Source of the DNA: an uncultured Fretibacterium sp.
Lineage (GTDB): Bacteria; Synergistota; Synergistia; Synergistales; Aminobacteriaceae
Length of the DNA: 32,374 nt
Assembly (NCBI RefSeq): GCF_938030725.1
Contig: NZ_CALHIQ010000073.1
Location: forward strand, 1 to 32,374
Reading direction: 5' to 3'
Numbering within the stretch: the stretch's first letter is position 1; each line of letters starts with the position of its first letter. This document shows, piece by piece, positions 5,676 through 11,901 of this stretch. Made by a program: the position numbers and the translations under genes. The notes under the pieces were generated by a model. The model was given only the letters and a program-made list of their open reading frames with translations, searched no databases and was not told the origin of the DNA.

Positions 5676-8165
5676 TTGAGGGATAAATGGAAGCTGCTGC
5701 CTGAGAAGCTCAGGAAGGTCAAGAGGACGGACAGCTGGAAGCTGGAGGATACGGACGACATCTCCGCGCCCGGCGCGGGAACGGCCGGGCTCATCGGCCA
5801 GGAGCGCGCCATCGAGTCCATGGAGTTCGGGCTCTCCGTCCCGGGAAGGGGCTACAACGTCTTCGTGCTGGGGCGGCCCGGCAGCGGGCGCACCAGCTAC
5901 GCCCTGGACAGCCTGAGGAAGAGGGCCGCCGCCCTCCCGGCCCCGGACGACTGGCTCTACCTCTACAACTTTGACGAGCCGGGCGAGCCCTTGGCGATCT
6001 CCGTCCCCGCCGGGGGAGGAAAGAAGCTGGTTTCCGCGCTGGACGCCCTCGTGAACGACCTCAAGGTGACGATCAGCAAGGCGTTTGAGCAGAGCCAGTA
6101 CGAGGACGCCAAGGCACAGTACGTCAAGGAGTTTCAGGAGAAGGCGGGGGCCATCATGGACGGCCTGAAGGCGGCTGCGGCAAAGCACCATTTTCTGCTG
6201 AAGCGGACGCCGCAGGGCTTCGTCAACATCCCTCTGGTGGAGGGGAAGGACGAGGAGGGCAAGAAGGTCGTCCGGGAGATCAAGCAGGAGGAGTTTGAGG
6301 CGCTGGACAGCAGGGAGCAGAAGCGCTATCAGGAGCTCTCCGAGGAGGTCTCCCAGCGGACGCTTTTGGGCCTGCGCCGTATCCGCGACATGGAGAAGGA
6401 CCTCAAGGACCGCATCAGCCGGCTTGAGTCGGATATCTGCCGGGCTGCGATCGCCCCCTGTCTGGCGGACGTCTGCGAGGCCTACAGGGAGAACGGTCCC
6501 CTGTCCCAGTGGTTCGCCCGCATGACGGAGGACGTCGTGGAGAACTTCGGCGCCTTCGTCACCTCGATGAGGGACGAGTCCGCGGAGGTCGACTTCACCC
6601 GCTATCAGGCCAACCTCTTCGTCAACAACGCGCCGAAGAAGGGGGCGCCCGTGATCTGGGAAACGAATCCGACGTACTGCAACCTGGCGGGCAAGGTGGA
6701 GTACGAGAGCCGGCAGGGGTATCTGTACACGGACTTCCGCCGCGTTGCCGCCGGCGCCTTCCACAGGGCCAACGGCGGCTTCCTGGTGCTGGACGCGGAG
6801 AAGGTCCTGATGAACTTCATGTCCTGGGAGGCCGTTAAGCGCCTGCTGCGCACCGGCACGGCCTCCATCGAGAACCTGGGCGAGCAGTACGGGGCCGTCC
6901 CCGTGTCCTCTTTGCGGCCCAGCCCGATCCCGATGCACCTCAAGGTGATCATGATCGGTTCCCCCTACATCTGCGAGATGCTGCAGTACTACGACCCGGA
7001 GTTTCAGAAGCTCTTCAAGGTCAAGGCGAGCTTCGACGTGGACATGCCGCGCAGCGCCGCCTCGGAACGTCAGCTGGCCCGCTGCGTGGCGGGCATCGCC
7101 AGGCGGGAGAAGCTGCGGCCCTTCGGTGCGGACGCCCTCTCGGAGATCGTGGAGTGGGCCAGCCGCGAGGCGGAGGACCAGGAGCGGCTCTCCACCGAGA
7201 TGGGGAGGCTCCGGGAGCTCCTGGCGGAGGCCAACGCCTGGGCGGTCCTCCAGTCCGGGGAGGGGAAGCGCGTCGAGCGGGAGCACGTGCGGAAGGCCAT
7301 CGAGCACAAGCGGTACCGCTCCGCCCTCTATCAGGAGAGGCTGACGCGGGCCTTTGTGGACGGGACCATCCGCGTGGACACGACGGGGGAGGTCGTGGGG
7401 CAGATCAACGGCCTGTCGGTGATCGACCTGACGGACTACCGCTTCGGGCACCCCTCGCGCATCACGGCGAACGTCTTCGTGGGGCAGGAGGGCATCGTGA
7501 ACATCGAGCGCGAGGTGCGCATGACGGGGCCCATTCACAACAAGGGATTGATGATCCTCTCCAGCTACCTGGGGCGAAAGTACGCCCGGCACATGCCGCT
7601 GACGCTCTCGGCGCGCATCACCTTCGAGCAGAACTACGGCGGGATCGAGGGGGACAGCGCCTCCTCCACCGAGCTCTACTGCCTGCTCTCCGCCCTGTCG
7701 GGGCTTCCGCTCCGGCAGGGGATCGCCGTCACCGGGTCCGTGGACCAGTTCGGAAACGTCCAGGCCATCGGCGGGGTGAACGAGAAGATCGAGGGCTTCT
7801 TCAGCCTGTGCCGGCTCAAGGGGCTGACGGGGGACCAGGGCGTGATGATCCCGCGGGCGAACGTGCGGAACCTCATGCTGGACGCGGAGGTCATCCAGGC
7901 GGTTCATGAGGGACGCTTTTCCATCTGGGCCGTGGACACGATCGACGAGGGGATCGAACTTCTGACCGGAACGAAGGCCGGCCGGGAGCACAAGGACGGG
8001 ACCTACACGAAGGGGTCCGTCCACGGCCTCGTCAGGGCGCGCCTCGAGCGGATGCTGAAGGACAGCGCCAAGCTGCAGAAGGGGCGTTCGAGCGGCGAAG
8101 GGCGGCGCGCCAGGGAGCGGGGCGACGACGAGGACCGCGTTCCCAGGAGGGGGCGCGGGCGATGA
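5676..8165 (+). CDS. ATP-dependent protease of the LonC/YcbZ (AAA_32) type
   Basis: This 829-residue cytoplasmic AAA+ serine protease lacks the LonA N-terminal domain. The P-loop is at residues 66-74 and reads GRPGSGRTS, with arginine 72 in the usual lysine place, as is typical of the AAA_32 family. A long helical, coiled-coil-prone insertion (~110-290) splits the ATPase domain. The Walker B-like strand LVLDAE has D373 and E375. The C-terminal protease domain has catalytic Ser661 in EGDSAS and Lys704 in GGVNEKIEG, 43 residues apart as in E. coli Lon. A basic, low-complexity tail follows ~residue 800. The TTG start at 5676 has a GGGG-type site 5-10 nt upstream and gives a sensible N-terminus. 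The stop overlaps the endonuclease III start (ATGA). Lon-like protease is certain; the subtype is inferred from layout. Confidence 0.9.
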   Translation: MRDKWKLLPEKLRKVKRTDSWKLEDTDDISAPGAGTAGLIGQERAIESMEFGLSVPGRGYNVFVLGRPGSGRTSYALDSLRKRAAALPAPDDWLYLYNFDEPGEPLAISVPAGGGKKLVSALDALVNDLKVTISKAFEQSQYEDAKAQYVKEFQEKAGAIMDGLKAAAAKHHFLLKRTPQGFVNIPLVEGKDEEGKKVVREIKQEEFEALDSREQKRYQELSEEVSQRTLLGLRRIRDMEKDLKDRISRLESDICRAAIAPCLADVCEAYRENGPLSQWFARMTEDVVENFGAFVTSMRDESAEVDFTRYQANLFVNNAPKKGAPVIWETNPTYCNLAGKVEYESRQGYLYTDFRRVAAGAFHRANGGFLVLDAEKVLMNFMSWEAVKRLLRTGTASIENLGEQYGAVPVSSLRPSPIPMHLKVIMIGSPYICEMLQYYDPEFQKLFKVKASFDVDMPRSAASERQLARCVAGIARREKLRPFGADALSEIVEWASREAEDQERLSTEMGRLRELLAEANAWAVLQSGEGKRVEREHVRKAIEHKRYRSALYQERLTRAFVDGTIRVDTTGEVVGQINGLSVIDLTDYRFGHPSRITANVFVGQEGIVNIEREVRMTGPIHNKGLMILSSYLGRKYARHMPLTLSARITFEQNYGGIEGDSASSTELYCLLSALSGLPLRQGIAVTGSVDQFGNVQAIGGVNEKIEGFFSLCRLKGLTGDQGVMIPRANVRNLMLDAEVIQAVHEGRFSIWAVDTIDEGIELLTGTKAGREHKDGTYTKGSVHGLVRARLERMLKDSAKLQKGRSSGEGRRARERGDDEDRVPRRGRGR

Positions 8166-8944
8166 GCCGCCTCAGCGCGGCGTCCGCAGCGCCCTCCGGG
8201 CCTCAGGGCGAGCCCCTGGCTCCGGAGCGGATGCTGTCCCGATGGATCCTCTCGGTCCTGGATCACCTGGAGGCCCTGTGGCACAACGAGGCGAACCCGC
8301 CGCAGCTGGGGCACGGGGAGCCGCTGGAGGGCCTCGTCCTGACGGTGCTCTCGCAGAACACGAACGACCGCAACCGCGACGCCGCCTTTGCCCGCCTGAA
8401 GGAGCGCTTTGCCTCCTGGGATGCGGTCGTCCGCGGCGGGGCAGCCCAGCTGGAGGATGCGGTGCGCCCCGCGGGACTGGCGCCGACGAAGGCCCGGCAT
8501 ATCCTTGAGATTCTTAATATCGTCAAGCGGGACTTCGGCGAATACTCCATCGCCCCCCTGGCGGAGCGTGGGCGTGACGAGGCGCGGCGCTACCTCGTCG
8601 CGCTGCCGGGGGTGGGGGCCAAGACGGCGGCCTGCGTCCTACTCTTCGACATGGGGCTTCCCGCCTTCCCCGTTGACACCCATGTGGGGCGCATCGCGCG
8701 GCGGGTCGGCTTCGCGGCGGAGCGGGCGCCGGCGGAGGACATCTCCCTCCTGTTGGAGAGGGAAACTCCGCCCTCGCGCTACCTCGGCGGACACGTGAAC
8801 ATGATCGAGCACGGCAGGGCAATCTGCCGCGCCAGGGCTCCGCAGTGCGGCGCCTGCCCCCTGACCGCCCTCTGCAACTTCGGCCGGGCGCTCATCGTGT
8901 CAGAGCGGGACGCTGAGGTCAGGCGCGCTCGCGAGGCAGGGTGA
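8162..8944 (+). CDS. nth: Endonuclease III family DNA glycosylase/AP lyase
   Basis: Endonuclease III removes oxidised pyrimidines and nicks the abasic site in base-excision repair. The 260-residue protein contains the helix-hairpin-helix LPGVGAKTA with catalytic Lys154. The catalytic Asp172 lies in FPVDTH, 18 residues later, as in E. coli Nth. A complete [4Fe-4S] loop is present: C222-x6-C229-x2-C232-x5-C238. It is longer than E. coli Nth (211) because of ~25 extra N-terminal residues and a charged C-terminal tail. The ATG at 8162 overlaps the protease stop as ATGA, so the two genes are coupled. The helices around SQNTNDRNRD match the family's SQxTTDxxV region with substitutions, so a divergent Nth-like substrate preference is possible. 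Confidence 0.9.
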   Translation: MSRLSAASAAPSGPQGEPLAPERMLSRWILSVLDHLEALWHNEANPPQLGHGEPLEGLVLTVLSQNTNDRNRDAAFARLKERFASWDAVVRGGAAQLEDAVRPAGLAPTKARHILEILNIVKRDFGEYSIAPLAERGRDEARRYLVALPGVGAKTAACVLLFDMGLPAFPVDTHVGRIARRVGFAAERAPAEDISLLLERETPPSRYLGGHVNMIEHGRAICRARAPQCGACPLTALCNFGRALIVSERDAEVRRAREAG

Positions 8945-8968
8945 GCGCTTTTCGGAAGGATATTTCGT

Positions 8969-9000
8969 CCCACCGTCCCCGCGCCTGTTGGGGATGTGGG
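8969..9000 (+). repeat. Inverted repeat (hairpin) downstream of the endonuclease III gene
   Basis: The arms 8969-8980 and 8990-9000 pair as CCCAC and TCCCC blocks separated by a small internal loop, with a 9-nt apical loop. No T-run follows, so it is not a textbook terminator. The right arm overlaps the -35 region of the next promoter. Confidence 0.4.
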
Positions 9001-9016
9001 CGTCAAGGCGTATAAT
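8988..9016 (+). promoter_or_regulatory. Promoter for the yhcH-tadA-recJ block
   Basis: A perfect -10 TATAAT at 9011-9016 lies 17 nt after TTGGGG at 8988-8993, which matches the strong TTG half of a -35. Transcription would start near 9023, giving a leader of about 150 nt before the ATG at 9175. This is the best promoter ahead of the twenty-gene plus-strand block. Confidence 0.55.
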
Positions 9017-9026
9017 AGACCAATTG

Positions 9027-9115
9027 GACGCCGTTTGGCCCTTCGCTTTACGGGGGCGCTGCATCCCGAAGAAGAGGGGCAAAAGGCGTCTTTAAGCAGG
9101 CCGTTCCACGGCTGC
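9027..9115 (+). promoter_or_regulatory. Two tandem hairpins in the 5' leader of the yhcH gene
   Basis: The first hairpin pairs 9027-9041 with 9076-9090 (13 of 15 positions, closed by GACGCC/GGCGTC), with a possible inner TTCG/CGAA helix. It is followed by TTTA. The second pairs 9096-9104 with 9108-9115 (8 bp, one bulged G, 3-nt loop). They begin just after the predicted transcription start and fill much of the leader. This could be an attenuator, a protein-binding element or a cis-acting RNA. I do not recognise a known riboswitch class. Confidence 0.4.
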
Positions 9116-9174
9116 GAAGCTTGTTAATGAGGATGGTTACGGACGCATCCGGACTTGATTGGGGAGATTGAGCG

Positions 9175-9624
9175 ATGATTTTAGGAACGATACGATACCC
9201 TTCCCGTTACGGCGGACTTGGGCCCCGGGTCAGGATGGGTTTGACCTACCTTGCCGAGCACGACCTTTCCGCCCTGCCCCTGGGACGCCACTCCATCGAC
9301 GGCGACGACGTCTTCTTCGACGTCCAGGAGAACAAGTCCAGGCTCTTGGGAGAGGCGCTCTTTGAGGCCCATCGGCGCTACCTGGACGTCCACGTCACGC
9401 TGAGCGGTGAGGAGTGGTTCGGCTACGCCCTGACCTCCAGCCTTCAGGAGGTGGAAGCCTATTCCGACGAGCGGGACGTAGCCCTCTACAGCGGCGAGGG
9501 CGTCTACCTTCAGGCGCCTCCTGGGCACTTCATCCTCTTCATGCCGGAGGACGCGCACAAGCCGAACGTCTACTTCAAGCAGGCCGGGCTGATCCGCAAG
9601 CTGGTCCTGAAGGTTCGCCTCTAG
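9175..9624 (+). CDS. YhcH/YjgK/YiaL (DUF386) family protein
   Basis: The 149-residue protein belongs to the cupin-like DUF386 family (YhcH, YiaL, TabA, EbgC). Members bind a divalent metal and are associated with sugar metabolism, including sialic-acid and beta-galactoside operons, or with biofilm control. Family marks are EAHRRYLDVHVTLSGEEWFGY at about residues 62-82, where the H and E contribute to the metal or ligand pocket, and MPEDAHKPNVY near 122-132. Length is typical. ATG 9175 has GGGGAG 8 nt upstream. No sugar-catabolic genes are nearby, so the substrate cannot be inferred. It is first in the plus-strand block, 28 nt before tadA. Confidence 0.85.
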   Translation: MILGTIRYPSRYGGLGPRVRMGLTYLAEHDLSALPLGRHSIDGDDVFFDVQENKSRLLGEALFEAHRRYLDVHVTLSGEEWFGYALTSSLQEVEAYSDERDVALYSGEGVYLQAPPGHFILFMPEDAHKPNVYFKQAGLIRKLVLKVRL

Positions 9625-9652
9625 GGGCTTTGAAAGATCGCCACGAGGCGAA

Positions 9653-10141
9653 GTGGACGACCTTTTTTTTATGCGCCGCGCCCTGGAGCAGGCGCGTAGC
9701 GCCCTGCTTTGCGGGGAGGTCCCGGTGGGAGCCATCGTAGTGGACGACGGCCGGGCGTTGGGCTGGGGCGGAAACGCCAAGGCGGCCGACCCCACCGCTC
9801 ATGCGGAGGTTCAGGCCATCCGCATGGCCGCGGCGACGAGGGGCGGCTGGAACCTGAGCGGCTGCACCCTCTACGTCACGCTTGAGCCCTGCCCGATGTG
9901 CGCTGGGGCCTGCGTGAACGCGCGGGTGAGCCGCGTCGTCTTTGGCGCGCGGGACCCCAGGGCGGGCGCAGGGGGCTCCCTGTACGACATCCTTCGGGAC
10001 ACGCGCCTGAACCACCGCTCTGAGGTCCAGGGTGGCGTCTTGGAAGACGAGTGCGTTCGCCTGCTTCAGGCCTACTTTCTGGAGCGCCGTGGACGGGGGC
10101 GCCCGTCTCCCTTCGCGGCGGCGGGGCGTCGGGCGGAATAA
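9653..10141 (+). CDS. tadA: tRNA-specific adenosine deaminase TadA
   Basis: TadA deaminates adenosine 34 to inosine in the anticodon wobble position, chiefly of tRNA-Arg(ACG). The 162-residue protein has the zinc-deaminase signature HAE (H50, E52) and PCPMC (C80, C83). These are the zinc ligands and the catalytic glutamate. The N-terminus (FMRRALEQAR, then GEVPVGAIVV) aligns with the usual TadA start, which supports GTG 9653 as the initiation codon. GAGG lies 5-6 nt upstream. Codons 4-6 contain a run of eight T (9663-9670) just before an in-frame ATG at 9671. That run is unusual in a GC-rich gene. The C-terminal tail after ~residue 145 is basic and low-complexity. Confidence 0.93.
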   Translation: MDDLFFMRRALEQARSALLCGEVPVGAIVVDDGRALGWGGNAKAADPTAHAEVQAIRMAAATRGGWNLSGCTLYVTLEPCPMCAGACVNARVSRVVFGARDPRAGAGGSLYDILRDTRLNHRSEVQGGVLEDECVRLLQAYFLERRGRGRPSPFAAAGRRAE

Positions 10142-10152
10142 AATTGCAGTCT

Positions 10153-10193
10153 TCAGGGGAGGCCCGGCGACTCGTGCGCGATGACCCCTGGAG
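10153..10193 (+). repeat. Inverted repeat between tadA and recJ
   Basis: Arms 10153-10160 and 10186-10193 (TTCAGGGG against CCCCTGGA, 8 pairs with one G-U) enclose a 25-nt loop. There is no T-run, so it is unlikely to terminate. It lies just before the GAGGGG ribosome-binding site of recJ. Confidence 0.3.
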
Positions 10194-10210
10194 CTTGAGG
10201 GGATAAGCCT

Positions 10211-11869
10211 TTGTTGTCGACCTGTATGGATTCCAACTTGAAACTTTTTGAGATGGGGGAGAGCACCCGCAGCCTGGCGCGCTGTATCCCCTGCTCGGAG
10301 CTGACGGCGATGGTCCTTCAGATGATGCAGCAGGGAAGGGTCATGGATATCGCCGACGCTCAGGATTGGATGAATCCCAAGTTTGAGAGGCTCCTGGAGT
10401 CCCTGGACCTCGGTGCGGCCAGCGCCGCTGCGCGGGACAAGTGGAACGCCAAAAGCTCCCTTGGAAACGTGCTGATCTACGGGGATTACGATACGGACGG
10501 CATCTCCGCGACGGTCCTGGCGATGGAGATTTTTCGCCACAAGGCCGTCCAGGTCCGGTACTTCATCCCCAGGCGCGACGTCCAGGGGTACGGGCTCAAC
10601 GCGGAGGTGCTGGAGCAGGTCGTTCGCGGAGGCTGCAACACCCTCGTCGTAGTGGACTGCGGCACCAATGACTCGGAAATGCTGGAGGACCTGGAGCAGC
10701 GCGGGCTGGACGTCTTCGTCTTCGATCACCACACCGTCGCGGAGGCGCCGGCCTTTCACGCCATCGTCAACCCCTGCGCGGACGGCGGAGGAAAGGCCAG
10801 AAAGCTCTGCGCCACGGCGGTGCTCTGGTGCTGGGCGTGGAAGGAGGACATCCTGCCGCGGGACTGGCTCAAGTACGCGCTGGACCTGGTGGCCCTCGCG
10901 ACGATCTCCGACTGCATGCCGCTCAACAGCCTGAACCGGTCCTTCGTCCGCCGCGGGATGCGGCTGATGCGGACGAATCCGCGGCGGGGGCTGAGCGCGC
11001 TCTTCAGCCGCCTGGGGCTCAACGCCCGACAGCTCACCGAGGAGCAGCTCTCCATGCGCGTGATCCCCTGCCTCAACGCGCCCGGACGCATCTCCTGCGC
11101 CGACGTTTCCGTGCGGGCCCTCTTGGGTATGGGCGGCGACGACGCGGTCTACGAGTGCGCGGGCGAGCTGATCAAGGTGAATCGAAGACGCCAGGCGATC
11201 TCCGAGCGCATCGCGGGGAAGATTCGGGAGAACGGGGAGGACGACCGGCACGTGATGTTCGACGAGTCCTGGCCCGTCGGCGTGTTGAGCGGCGTTGCGA
11301 GCCGCATCTGCGCTCAGCGCCGCAGTGCCGTCGCCCTGGCGGCCCCCGTGGGAGAGAAGATTCGGGGAACCCTCAGGGTCCCCGCGGGCGGCAACGCGGT
11401 GGGTATCCTGAGCGAGATATCGGACCTGCTGGACGCCTGGGGCGGTCATCGCTATGCCGCCGGATTTTCCGTGCTGGCCCAGAATTGGGACGAGGTGGAG
11501 GAAAGACTGGAGGAGCTCCTGGCCGACCTTGGGGTGGAGGAGGAGGTCGTTTCCGCCATCAACCTGTCCCCGGCGCGGATATCCCTGGACGACTGGCGGA
11601 CGGTCACGGAACTGGGGCCCTTCGGGAACGACAATCCCTGCCCCCTGTTCTACTGCGCCAGCAGCGTGGAGGACCGGGTGGAGCCCCTGGGAAGGGACGG
11701 GAAACACAGTACCGTCCGCGTGGATAACGTCAAACTCCTGGCCTTCAACGCTGCCCCCGACCTGCAGGACACGTCGGGCATCAAGGGGTGGGTCTATCAT
11801 CCGCGCCTGGACTACTGGAGGAACGAGGAGCAGATCCAGTTCATTCTGGACTATGCTGTAGTGGTTTGA
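10211..11869 (+). CDS. recJ: Single-stranded-DNA-specific exonuclease RecJ
   Basis: RecJ degrades single-stranded DNA 5' to 3' in recombinational and mismatch repair. The 552-residue protein has the DHH phosphoesterase motifs: GDYDTDG at residues 91-97 (motif I), VVDCGT (motif II), and DHH at 172-174 (motif III), which bind catalytic manganese. The DHHA1 domain has GGHRYAAG from 411. The C-terminal OB-like segment carries LGPFGNDNPCPLF, a RecJ hallmark. Length is close to E. coli RecJ (577). The TTG at 10211 has GAGGGG 8 nt upstream; ATG 10226 has no site. The call is RecJ and not an oligoribonuclease or NrnA, because the OB domain is present. Confidence 0.9.
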   Translation: MLSTCMDSNLKLFEMGESTRSLARCIPCSELTAMVLQMMQQGRVMDIADAQDWMNPKFERLLESLDLGAASAAARDKWNAKSSLGNVLIYGDYDTDGISATVLAMEIFRHKAVQVRYFIPRRDVQGYGLNAEVLEQVVRGGCNTLVVVDCGTNDSEMLEDLEQRGLDVFVFDHHTVAEAPAFHAIVNPCADGGGKARKLCATAVLWCWAWKEDILPRDWLKYALDLVALATISDCMPLNSLNRSFVRRGMRLMRTNPRRGLSALFSRLGLNARQLTEEQLSMRVIPCLNAPGRISCADVSVRALLGMGGDDAVYECAGELIKVNRRRQAISERIAGKIRENGEDDRHVMFDESWPVGVLSGVASRICAQRRSAVALAAPVGEKIRGTLRVPAGGNAVGILSEISDLLDAWGGHRYAAGFSVLAQNWDEVEERLEELLADLGVEEEVVSAINLSPARISLDDWRTVTELGPFGNDNPCPLFYCASSVEDRVEPLGRDGKHSTVRVDNVKLLAFNAAPDLQDTSGIKGWVYHPRLDYWRNEEQIQFILDYAVVV

Positions 11870-11901
11870 GCCTGACCCCCCTTGGAGAGGAGGCGGTGGA
11901 A

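Noticed and set aside
5385..8024. 879-codon open frame on the minus strand opposite the lon-like gene
   Set aside because: It mirrors the codon structure of a well-supported protease gene. Its translation is low-complexity (rich in L, P, G, R, H, V), has no domain, and it lacks a ribosome-binding site. It is a GC-driven shadow.
8969..9000. Hairpin after endonuclease III as an intrinsic terminator
   Set aside because: The stem is interrupted and no T-run follows, so I list it only as an inverted repeat.
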